This document shows, piece by piece, positions 11,901-20,421 of a DNA stretch of 64,000 bases. Within the stretch, counting starts at the first letter, position 1; each line of letters begins with the position of its first letter. The DNA comes from Oreohelix idahoensis (Eukaryota > Mollusca > Gastropoda > Stylommatophora > Oreohelicidae): NCBI GenBank assembly GCA_024509875.1, contig JAMPIV010004248.1, positions 189,001 to 253,000 on the forward strand. Reading direction: 5' to 3'. The notes under the pieces are model-generated. The model saw nothing but the letters and a program-made list of their open reading frames with translations, searched no databases and was not told the DNA's origin. The translations under genes were made by a program, and so were the position numbers.

Positions 11901-12016
11901 TCCGCATCATATCTCTCCAGTTCGTCTCTGACAAAAGCTTTCGCTTCCTCTCCTTCCAGTCCCTCCTCTCTCGCTTCGTCCCTGAGAAGTTGTCTAAGCT
12001 TTGCCCTCTCGGCCAT
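8963..12016 (-). CDS. Gag-protease-integrase polyprotein of element B
   Basis: 1017 residues without a break. Residues 1-105 are a charged coiled coil rich in RQHEKE repeats. About 135-330 is the capsid (WLEKFEKIATLYGLERSRW, DYDVLKKALLERFE). No CCHC knuckle is visible before the protease. An aspartic protease follows, with CLFDTG (D444) and VILGGRY. The integrase zinc finger is complete (H616, H623, C653, C656), and the catalytic core has D686 (VVIDILGPF), D745 (LTDNGSPY) and E781 (GNGLVERANG), with the classic 35 residues between the last two. A GPY/F domain is at about 919-924 (GWQGPF). The chain ends about 60 residues after the integrase. Protease cuts the polyprotein and integrase inserts cDNA. 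RT is absent. Start chosen at 12016 because MAERAKL matches related Gags. Confidence 0.93.
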   Translation of the reverse strand: MAERAKLRQLLRDEAREEGLEGEEAKAFVRDELERYDAERKAAEALQQKKMDEEMEIRRMQHEEREKERQQEKEREERQHEEKEKERQHEKEREERQHELALKTLEFQSRGAASTSSNGESSPHSSLTDPANTQSLQLNAMSFTLESFPCPNEKIDTWLEKFEKIATLYGLERSRWNMKLSQALKGSAYDVYSKLESSQQDDYDVLKKALLERFEMNARKFLQLFRNSRKENSETFHQFSSRLKGYLTKCLELSQLPSTYEGLEELVLTEQIKNTLSADTRRFLAEQGAEKLEDILEKSERYHNALAELPATKRKPTEEHFRKHNLEQSSQASNQNNHRETGPQNPPPEKSKFYKNKYPNHPKQSDQPDRPTWQRSQKGQGGKGRTPEHGTYDQTEHTEPKRIGCLLTVSQGGIIDSDSQPVGDRPSTRGTVTLNGSQTSCLFDTGLSYDCIVARNLVKPGQETAETVQLCGVRKSDAPTALPIALVEIHSDFVRGVIKAAVMDDPIYPVILGGRYVCIGKPEEPIVAAVTTRGQTKKEREPAPNLLPMELKEAQYKDPTLAPCFRKLPMAKEPKQHGDIFSEDGVLYRRTGKPDQGYNQLLVPKQYRSQILEMGHSLPFSGHMGQNATNQRITTHYWWPGVNTDIIRYVKSCAQCQRVPPKQRTPPVHMGEMPIMGTPFERVVIDILGPFERTKRRNRFILTLVDTCTLWAEAIPLTCADAKHVAEALVQIFTRLGFPQQVLTDNGSPYRNLLMDEIVKILRTQHIHTKPYTPAGNGLVERANGNLTMMLSKLAQVKPEDWDLCIPAALFGYRESPHTSTGFPPATLLFGRPIKGPLEALLQSLTDEKADETVVSASKYVSVLKERLKLGWDLATTNFKRARTKHANRYRKVAEERELEAGEKVLVLLPTENNQLKIGWQGPFTVLKKISKANYQISIEGKEKVFHLNLLKRYLEKPVPTSDHLLTIAKTDEDDDSGRDIPPLSQEIFQKCQKRRRSFKRAYETFQGKETLRSGLE

Positions 12017-12693
12017 ATTATGTCAGTGACTGAGACACGTGGAGATATAAAATAGGAAAAAGAATAACCTGGTTCCTACCACTTACGAGAAAAAAAAATT
12101 ACCAAATTATTCAAAAGATGATATCCTTAACCCTGGGATACCTCCTCCAAAATAAAATCTAACTATCGCTGCTATTATCGGCAATAAAGCACTCAATGCA
12201 AAACACGACTACGCCAAATAAATGGTAGTTAAGATTACAACTGAAAAATAAGTTGCTACAGTGGAAAAGCAAAAGAATATTGCAAAAATTAAAGAGAAAA
12301 ATAATCCCTTAATTTTTAAAAATCCACTATAAGTTCGCCCCTGAAGTCAGATCGGGTAAGGGAGGGAATTAATCTGGACAAAAAGTCCGAAACACACTCC
12401 TTAACTTAGTTCAAACGCCGTTCTGCCTCAGTACCCAGTGAATGTTATACACTCACCACTTTACCAGCATTTAGTATTACAATCAGCAGTTAACATATAT
12501 CCCGACAAAATCAACCTGTAACCAAAATGTATATTATTCAAAGATGCTGTGGAAAAAAAACTTATTAGTTTGTGTGGTCAGCACGCCCGTAAACAGATCG
12601 CTAGTCTAGGGGGTAATTTTTTTTAAAAGATACACAACTCACAAGACATCACACTCTTACTCTATTACGGAATAAGAATCTTAAATACAAAAT
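12017..12693 (-). other. Leader of element B
   Basis: About 680 bp between the repeated primer-like sites and the Gag start. AT-rich, with no open frame and no recognised signal beyond the repeats already listed. Confidence 0.6.
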
Positions 12694-12822
12694 CCAGATA
12701 GACGAGTCCACGTTTGTCGTACTCGTCTTCCTATTCTAAGTTCAAAGACCGGAAACGAGCCCTCATTTGTCGTACTCGTCTTCCTATTCTAAGTTCAAAA
12801 ATCCGTCGGACGAGACCCCATT
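12694..12822 (-). repeat. Threefold repeat of the LTR-end/primer-site junction in B
   Basis: On the plus strand, tttgtcgta recurs at 12713, 12766 and 12821 (spacing 53 and 55). Each is preceded by a primer-like segment: ccagatagacgagtccacg, gaccggaaacgagccctca and ccgtcggacgagacccca. On the minus strand each unit therefore reads [TACGACA-AA] followed by a TGGGG-CTCG-like site. Only the copy next to the LTR begins with an intact TGG. Confidence 0.75.
12803..12820 (-). promoter_or_regulatory. Primer-binding site of B
   Basis: The minus strand reads TGGGGTCTCGTCCGACGG two bases inside the LTR. It matches the Pro-tRNA type site of element A at most positions; the differences are near the 3' end. 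Confidence 0.7.
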
Positions 12823-15400
12823 TGTCGTAGATTTCCGATAGGAGAATTAAGACTAGGTTTGGTCCCTTCTGAATAGGTTTGAATAGGTGATAGACTCAGT
12901 GAGAGTTAGTGAAAGGTAATAGAATTTCCACACACGTGAGATGATAGATTTGATATAGTGGCTGTCTCTGAAAGCGAAAAGAATTCTTCTCTCTCTCACC
13001 TATCTTCTACAACAGTTGTTACAGCGTCAGACAGACTACACCAATATACATATTACGTATATTTCTATCACTCACAGGCACGCACATACACGTGACGACA
13101 GGTAAACACACAGACGTGGGAAAACTATAACAATGATATATATATTATCTAGAACGAGCTGACCAAACACGATTATTTAGTTCAAGAGCGATTTTAATAT
13201 CAGGAAAAATCGGCTCACAACATCAAAGAAAGTACATCAAGGAAAATACATATACACATAGTCATAAAAAATCAAGGAAATGTTGCAAGGATGATAGCCC
13301 CGTTATAGTGTTAACTCTAGGTTTAGCCCGGCCCCGTTAAGAGAACAGATGATGGCGCCAGAGTCACAGATACATAGGGTTTGAGTCTAAGAGTTTTTCT
13401 TTGTTTTATCTCGTAATTATATGCACAGAGTTTGAAAAAAATCTGATTTAACCTAAGACAAAAACACAAGAACTCTAGCCTTAGCAACAAATTATGCAGA
13501 TTGAAAAAAAAAATTAGGACAGCAACAGGGTGTCAAAGATATAATAGTGAAAATATCACTCAGACCAGCGTACACTCATTCATTCCGCCATGGCTTCTCA
13601 CACTAGTACTCACGACTTTGCTTGCTGCCTCTTGGAACACATTGATTTTAGATTTTCACACAGACTCAAAAAATGCAGTCTTCTGCCAAGAAGTCCCCAG
13701 TTCCAAAAGACGTATTTAACTTGGAGTCTCCGGGAACGACTACTTGGGTATGCAAATTTGTTCAAATGTCTGATTAAGTCACCTAACAATTATTCCAGGC
13801 GCGGGAGTTAGCAGAGCACAGTGTCAATAGCGTAGGTTTCTAAAAAATGATGAATGTCAGGTCGGTGCCTTCCCTCAGTATAGGATTCACTTTAGTCACA
13901 CCACAGATTTGTCCACAAGATATAATCTAGTCGGGAAATGATTGTAAATATTCACGCCACCAGGCAGCAAATTATATAGAGTTTCTAGAAGAAATTAAGT
14001 GCTGGCTCCAAGGTCCAGTATTTATCATTACAGTCTTTGAAAACCCGTTATAGGGATATTAGTATTTCTGTCTAACTTGCACCGTCAGATCAGTGTTACT
14101 TGAGAAAACCCACGTGGTTCAAAATAAGGACTGTCTATTTCTTCACAAGTATGGAAACTACTACTAGGTGCTGGTAAAGTTAGGGTCACCCCAAAACTTT
14201 CACTGTGTGGAGGAAAAATAACACATATAATATAATAAACAGAATCTGTACTGGTTAAAACTTACATTTAAACTTGCAAGCAGAGAGCTTTGCTTATCAT
14301 TTAAACTTCCCGTGACGTAAGTTATATTTAAAAATCAGCATTCCTCATAAATTAGGAACACGTGCGTATCCTAATTCATGAGGCTCGATTCTAGAGTTTA
14401 TACGTTAGTTTAGAAAAATACACTCGACTGAGTATTAGCAGTTAAATTAAATTCATAAATAGCTACAATTGCCGTTATAAGCTAGAAATTTTAATTATTC
14501 TGCTTTCCACTGAATGCTTCCCTAGAAAATATAATAGCCTACCACTTTATTTCTCTTCTGCGCTAAAGAAATAGATTAAAATGAATTAAGCGATTTAACA
14601 CTTTAACACTCACAAAATCTATATATCTATCATATTAATTACCTCAACCACAGAATTACAGGTAGTCGCACAACTTAAGAATAAAAATGCTGAAAATATT
14701 TCTGGAAGTCTAGAAGTTCGACAAATTGCCGAAACAAACTGAGATCTTCGCTAACAGCTATTCTGTTTTTCGAGCGACCTATCTACTGTGGAGTCTATGA
14801 GCGAGAATGAAATTAAAGTTTCAAACTTGGCCAATATCTTAAAATCAGACAAAGGGCCCAAACTTATTTCGCCAAGCGAAATTATCTCCCCTACTCCCAA
14901 CATTTACGTCCGCTTAACGCGTGTCGTAACTGTCACCTACTGACCACGATGTACGCGTGTCAGTTTCAAATCCCAGACAGCCTGACTCCATTGCCCAAGT
15001 GAGCGCCGTGTCAGTTTGGGATTTTCCAGCCAAATGTCTGGATACTGCCCGGTGCAGATGTAAAGTATCACACCTCACCGGGACTAATGCCGAGAAGAAG
15101 CTCGCGCGCTCGGTGAGAATGTAGACGATTTGCTACGTCCTGTGTTCAGCGAACCGACTTATCACGCCTTCTGACGCCCTGCAGCCCTGACATCTACGTA
15201 ATATCGTCCTAGCGCGATTCTCAGTTTAAGAGAAAGGAAAAAGGTAAAGTTTGCGAATTATATGAGAATAATATTCGCAAAACGAATGGATGAAAAATAT
15301 ACAGGAAAAATGAAATACAGAGATAATAAAAGAGAGAATTTTATGTGAAAGAATAGGAAGAAGATGTAGGAAATTAAATGAATATAAACCCTACGTGACA
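12823..15400 (-). repeat. LTR of B, right copy (5' LTR of the element)
   Basis: Starts at 12823 next to the primer site and ends at 15400 before the ctcat duplication. On the minus strand it has a strong donor-like GTAAGT (plus 14260-14265) and an acceptor-like CGCTTTCAG (ending at plus 12968). They could bound an LTR intron of about 1.3 kb, comparable to the one in element C, but no intron-less copy is present to prove it. Confidence 0.9.
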
Positions 15401-16679
15401 CTCATAAAATTTTTTAATAACGTGTTTGAAAAAACCTTGCGTACGGAAATAGCCTACCATGTAAACTCCAAATTGATTGGAGCGCAACAAATATAAGACT
15501 AAACACGATTGGTCGGACTATAAATACTATCTTTGGTTGTTAGGGGAGACGTAGGAAGGTAAAATTTTTTCAAAGACTTGTCGAAACGTGGCTCCATTGG
15601 CCAGACTCGCTGATATAATCACTTAGGAGCGTTAGTTCGAGACCACTAGTTCAAATAAGCTTGATAAAGCAACAGTGCGTTGAAGCCAGCTCATATTTTT
15701 GCTAAATAAAAGCCTGGAACATAAGCAGATGGGAATTTGTGCCAGTATTTGTGCCAGAATTCATTGCTAGTCAACGTATCTGTGTTTATTCTATGAATTG
15801 TGGGACCGTGGTCTTGATGGTATTGAGCAGCACCTGGTCAGAGCTTTGCTGAATCCAGAGTCGGACAGCATACTCCTTGGTCCATTTAGCTATCAGTGAG
15901 GTGTCTCCAGAGCACAGGGGAGAAATCGAGCAGAGGAGTCTTTTCCTGCCGCCATCACGCAAGATAAGCTGATGTGGCCAGCTGAGCTCAAAATTATGTA
16001 CCCCCATCTTAAAATAACATTGTAACATAAACTTAAGAGGGGAAGTAAATTGTTTTAATATCAGGAACTGAGAACATCTCCAATACTAGTTCCAATAAAG
16101 ACAAACTATTGAAGTCATGATGACAAATACCAACAGAGCTTGAACAAAACAAAACCAGTATTACCTCATATTACTACTACACAACTGACACACATAGGAT
16201 ACTTTTAATAATATATGTCACTACAATATTCATATTGAGAAATTCTGTACATATAACTTGTAATTAAAATTGATTGTGATTCCTGGTTCCCTTTGTATTT
16301 GAATCAGGACACATATTCATTCATGACAGCAATGAATACATGTTGTTATTTGAAAAGTTATCAGTGACTCCTTTAAGATATCCTTGTAGAGTGTTTTATG
16401 TATGTGAGTGTCACAGTGTTGTCAAGTGTGGTGGAATAAATTAAATTGTTTATCTGTCTGTTGTTGTTTTGACTTACACTTCATCATACACATACCCTAG
16501 ACATATAACGTAGTCATCACACTATTCCAGAATAATTCTGACTGAGATATATATATATGTGGCAGCAAGTAAGGTTATCTATAATACACTACTCTTATTA
16601 GATATAGATACCTTCACAGCTGATCTCAGTCAGTACACTAAGTCCCCTATAAATATTTATAACATCCCACTTCACCACA
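15401..16679 (+). repeat. 5' LTR of A, second part
   Basis: Begins with the duplicated ctcat (15401-15405) after element B and then follows the 3' LTR to the end ttcaccaca at 16679. Only about two substitutions and one indel separate it from 21208-22488. At 15802/15803 (aattgtg|ggaccgtgg) it lacks the intron found in the LTRs of C. An AATAAAAG (about 15703) is a candidate poly(A) or promoter signal. An 80-codon antisense frame (15786-16028) is present but unassigned. Confidence 0.9.
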
Positions 16680-16684
16680 TATAT

Positions 16685-16702
16685 TGGGGGCTCGTCCGGG
16701 AT
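16685..16702 (+). promoter_or_regulatory. Primer-binding site of A, Pro-tRNA type
   Basis: TGGGGGCTCGTCCGGGAT, five bases (tatat) after the LTR. This is the sequence complementary to the 3' end of tRNA-Pro, best known from murine leukaemia virus, and it is intact here. Confidence 0.9.
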
Positions 16703-16881
16703 TTTGAATCTTTCCCTATTAAAAATATTGGGGGTAATTCACTTCAGGGAATATAAGAATTAAAAGGTATCCTTGGGTGGAATTAAATAAGGTTGAGCTC
16801 ACGGTGCCTGTGTTGTCCATTAGATATATATTTAGAGATTGAATTGTTGGTTAGACATTGTATAAATTTACCTGATAGACA

Positions 16882-18930
16882 ATGGCGGACCTGGCCAAAT
16901 TTCGATCTGCTGCTGTTCAGACTGCAAAAGAGTTAGGATTAGATGGGCAAGTTATGGTTGCCTATGTCACTACGGAATGTGACAAATTTATTGAACGCGA
17001 AGAAAGAAGATTAGAAAAAGAGGCCGAAAGAAAGTTAGAGGCTGAAAGGGAAATTAAGAAGTTACAATTTGAGGCTGAGGCTGAGACTAAGAGGTTGCAG
17101 ATTGAGGCTGACAAAGAGGCTAAAGCATTGGAAGCAGAGGAAAGAAGACAGGCTGCAGAAAGGGAAGAGAAGAAATTAGCTGCAGAAAGGGAAGACAAGA
17201 GATTAGCTGCAGAAAGGGAAGCAGAAAAGGAGGAGAAGAGATTACAAAGGGAACATGAGTTACGACTAAGGGAAATTGAGTTTCAGGGCCATGCTCCTGA
17301 AAATGGTGCCAGTCCCTTTGCCTCTGATGCCACTGCTAGCCAAGGAGCCTCAACCTCAGCTATGAATTTTCATTTAGATCATTTTGTTGAGAAAGACGAT
17401 GATATAGAGAGCTACCTAAATAGGTATGAACTATTAGCTACCACGTATGGGTTAGAGAGAGAAAGGTGGAGCTTAAAGTTATCTCAGGGACTTCGTGGGG
17501 CAGCTTATGAAGTTTTTGCAAAAATGAGCAGAGGTGATCAGGAAAATTATGACATGCTAAAGCAGGCTCTTTTGTTAAGGTATGAAAAGAATGCAGAATT
17601 TTATAGGAAAAAATTTAGGAATGCTAAACTACTGTCAGGTGAAACCTATCACCAGTTCTCTGCACGAATAGAGACATACTTGGAGAAATGGACTTCTCTG
17701 GGGAAAACCCAAGATCTTAAGGAAATGGTCCTTATAGAGCAATTAAGAGAGTCCATGGCTCCAGACCTGAGAAAGTTTCTCATGGAACAAGGTGCAGAGA
17801 GGCTGGGTGAGTTGCTAAATGTTGCTGAAAGGTATCAAGCAGCTCAAGCAGAGGTAACAGGTAATAAAAAGAAACAAGTGGATAACTTTAGGGCACCACA
17901 GAACTTTAATAAATTTGATCCTAAGGATCAAAACAAAGGTAAGCACCAGTTTGATAGGCCACGGTATGAAAATAAAAATAAATTCCCACAATTCGATGAA
18001 AGGAAATATGATGAAAGAAAATCTTTCAACCAAGGAAAAAGGTGGTGTAAAAATTGTCAGATGGACAATCATGACACTGACCGTTGCAGAAGGAAACCTG
18101 TGTATATGGCAACCCTTCAGGTCAGGTCGACCTCAAGACAGGAGGAGGATATTATGTTGGATACCACTCCAGAAGAGATGAGGAAGGCACAGGCTGGGGA
18201 TAAAACACTCAAGCCTTGTTTCAGAAAATTGTCAACTTGTCATACAACTCCAGGCAAGGGAGATTTTTACATGAAAAACAAGTTGATGTATAGGAAGACT
18301 GGAGCTAGATCCAAAGGTCAGGGACAGCTGGTACTTCCTAAAAGATATAGGGCAGACTTAATAAGGAGCCTACATGTGAAACCAGATGGGGACCATGAGA
18401 AGATAGGTACCATCATTCAAAAGGTGGCTCACAATTATTATTGGCCCAAAGCAAGATGGGACATTGAGAATTTTGTAGAAAGGTGTAGCATAGCACATGA
18501 GGGAACACCCACAAGTGGGAACATGGATCAGGACCTGGACACGCCACGGGGCAAAATTAGGCCTGATAATAAAAAGAAAAATAGATTTGATAAAGTGGAC
18601 CAAATGGAATGGGAAGCCCCTTTTCACGGACAAGCTTCACTTAACTGTTTTACAATGGCCACTATGCGGAGAGTGCAAAAAGATGTCTTACCCCAGGATA
18701 AGCCGAAAATCCCTCAATCGGACTTAAACAAACTGGAGGAAGAGGATGTAGAGAGGAAATCTCTCATCAAGAATTTTAAGTGGGGAGAAAGCCCCAAAAG
18801 AAAAATTGGTAGCGGTCGTTTTGTGAATGATAATTCTGGGAGGAAAAATCATCACTATAAAGCTTCGAGTGGAAGAGACCATACCGGTGCATGGACAAAT
18901 AGGTCCACACAATTAAAGGTCCATATGTAG
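16882..18930 (+). CDS. Gag of element A fused to an integrase zinc-finger remnant
   Basis: 682 codons starting MADLAKFRSA. Residues about 35-135 form a highly charged coiled coil (Glu/Lys/Arg/Ala). About 160-320 is a retroviral-type capsid (YLNRYELLATTYGLERERW, NYDMLKQALLLRYE, YHQFSARIETYLEKW). A CCHC zinc knuckle is complete at C389, C392, H397, C402. Protease is absent: the chain goes straight to an integrase-type N-terminus (LKPCFRKL, VLPKRYRADLI, H498, H505, NYYWPKARWDI, C535), where the fourth ligand is lost (A538). Residues about 540-682 are a charged stretch without a recognised domain, in place of the integrase core. Stop TAG at 18928-18930. The frame is intact, so Gag itself could be made. 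Confidence 0.85.
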   Translation: MADLAKFRSAAVQTAKELGLDGQVMVAYVTTECDKFIEREERRLEKEAERKLEAEREIKKLQFEAEAETKRLQIEADKEAKALEAEERRQAAEREEKKLAAEREDKRLAAEREAEKEEKRLQREHELRLREIEFQGHAPENGASPFASDATASQGASTSAMNFHLDHFVEKDDDIESYLNRYELLATTYGLERERWSLKLSQGLRGAAYEVFAKMSRGDQENYDMLKQALLLRYEKNAEFYRKKFRNAKLLSGETYHQFSARIETYLEKWTSLGKTQDLKEMVLIEQLRESMAPDLRKFLMEQGAERLGELLNVAERYQAAQAEVTGNKKKQVDNFRAPQNFNKFDPKDQNKGKHQFDRPRYENKNKFPQFDERKYDERKSFNQGKRWCKNCQMDNHDTDRCRRKPVYMATLQVRSTSRQEEDIMLDTTPEEMRKAQAGDKTLKPCFRKLSTCHTTPGKGDFYMKNKLMYRKTGARSKGQGQLVLPKRYRADLIRSLHVKPDGDHEKIGTIIQKVAHNYYWPKARWDIENFVERCSIAHEGTPTSGNMDQDLDTPRGKIRPDNKKKNRFDKVDQMEWEAPFHGQASLNCFTMATMRRVQKDVLPQDKPKIPQSDLNKLEEEDVERKSLIKNFKWGESPKRKIGSGRFVNDNSGRKNHHYKASSGRDHTGAWTNRSTQLKVHM

Positions 18931-20012
18931 CTTTGTTAAGAACGTGGACTGATGAAAAGGCAGAGGAAAACATTACATCTTCATACCAATATGTGAATGA
19001 GCTGACCACTCGTTTAAAAACTGGCTGGAAACTTGCCAATGAAAATTTGAAACAAGCCAGGAAGAAACATGCTGCCTATTATAACAGGAAGGCGAAAGAC
19101 AGAAATTTGGCTGTGGGAGAGAAAGTACTGCTTCTTTTGCCCGGGAGTCAGAATAAGTTACAAATTGGATGGCAGGGTCCATATACAGTTTTAGAGAAGG
19201 TGTCTAGAACAAATTATAAGATAGATAAGAAGGGGAAAGAAAAAATCTATCATGTGAATCTCCTGAAGAAATATTTGGAAAGAGAACATCAGGAAGAGAC
19301 ACACTTGTTGACCTTGTCCATCGCCATGGAGATGAAAAAGGAACCACTTTCATCATTTGAATATCCATTACACCCCTGTGAGACAGCAGCACAGGTGAAA
19401 ATCAGTACACATTTAACGAAAACTCAGAAAGAGAGAGTGCAACAGGTTCTAAATAATCATGCAGAGGTGTTAACAGACCGACCAGGGCATACAAACCTAT
19501 TGGAATATGATATGAAACTGATAGACCCCACACCTGTCTGTATGAAACCATATTCGATTCCGTTTGCTAAGGAGAAAGCTTTGAAGGAAGAGATAGACTA
19601 TCTATTGAAGGAAGGAATTATTTCGCACAGTGAATCTTCGTATAGTTCCGGTGTTGTACTCTTAAGGAAGCCCTCTGGAGAACATAGACTCTGTATAGAT
19701 TACAGGAGACTGAATGCTATTACAGAAGGACAGGTGGATCCATTGCCGGATACAAATCAGCTGTTTGCCAGACTAAATAAAGCTAAATATTTCTCAAAAG
19801 TGGATCTGAGTAAAGGATACTATCAGATTCCAGTAAAGCCTGAGGTTAGACCATACCTAGCTTTTAGTACCTCAGAAGGACACTATGAGTTTAATAGATT
19901 GCCATTTGGATTGAAGAATGCGCCTAGTGTCTTCTCTAGAATGATGAGAAAATTGTTGGATGTAAACATTTCGGAGGAACGTAATGAATCCCTGAGTTGC
20001 CTCTTTGATTGA
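18903..20012 (+). pseudogene. Integrase C-terminus and truncated reverse transcriptase of A
   Basis: Frame -1 relative to Gag, overlapping it by about 28 bases. It opens with IKGPYVALLRTWTDEK, the end of an integrase core, then the GPY/F-type C-terminal domain (IGWQGPYTVLEKV, YHVNLLKKYLERE). It continues directly into RT: MKPYSIPFAKEKALKEEI, LLRKPSGEHRLCIDYRRLN, KVDLSKGYYQIPV with the first catalytic Asp, and RLPFGLKNAPSVFSRMM. After RMMRKLLD the homology with element C stops and a short unrelated tail ends the frame, so the Asp-Asp box and RNase H are missing. Integrase before RT is the Gmr1-type, copia-like order. Confidence 0.85.
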
Positions 20013-20370
20013 GGATATTCCGAATGTTTCATACAGGATAATAAGAAGATTATGGGATCCACTACGAAAACTCTGCTATCACCAGGTATATGTTATCTCC
20101 TCATAACGTACATTTTGAGGGAAATATAATGTTCTCTGGACATGTCATTGCGCAGACTCAGAGAAGAGAAATGGTGAATACGGGTTGCGAAGCAGCATTA
20201 AGACAAGCACTCACACTTGCGGCTGTTCAGTAACATAACCGAAATATATTATTGGTTGTAGAAGTCTGAGGCAGATTTCATGAGTAGTGCCTACTCTGAA
20301 TGGACCCAACTACATAAAACCATGATAGCACCACAGCAGAGTAAAGTCAAGTTGACTTACATTTATCTAT
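19963..20370 (+). other. Unrelated segment replacing RT-RNase H in A
   Basis: About 400 bp between the RT break and the shared 3' sequence (tctatgtgtatatagaat at about 20370). Element C has about 900 bp of RT and RNase H here. I recognise nothing in it. It may be a deletion filled with foreign DNA, or a segment picked up by template switching. Confidence 0.6.
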
Positions 20371-20410
20371 GTGTATATAGAATAAAGGACTGACATGGGA
20401 TGTCTGTTTT

Positions 20411-20421
20411 AAGAGGGGAGG
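20411..20421 (+). promoter_or_regulatory. Polypurine tract of A
   Basis: aagaggggagg directly before the 3' LTR, the expected plus-strand primer position. Element C has aagaggggag at the same place. Confidence 0.75.

Larger units (their letters stand above)
6253..15400 (-). mobile_element. Element B: Gmr1-like gypsy retrotransposon lacking RT
   Basis: 9148 bp on the minus strand. The LTRs of 2583 and 2578 bp (plus-strand borders tgtcgtag...cgtgaca) are nearly identical, and the 5-bp duplication ctcat lies at 6248-6252 and 15401-15405. The interior is about 4 kb: primer site at 12803-12820, one intact 1017-codon Gag-protease-integrase frame (8963-12016), then 110 bp to a polypurine tract next to the LTR. 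No RT or RNase H lies between integrase and the tract, where this lineage should have them. The near-identical LTRs and open frame show recent movement, which would have needed RT from elsewhere or a loss after insertion. Confidence 0.92.

Noticed and set aside
15786..16028. 80-codon antisense frame in the LTRs of A (also 21594-21836)
   Set aside because: It is the same only because LTRs are copies; the related C LTR has a diverged, broken version, and no motif is recognised.
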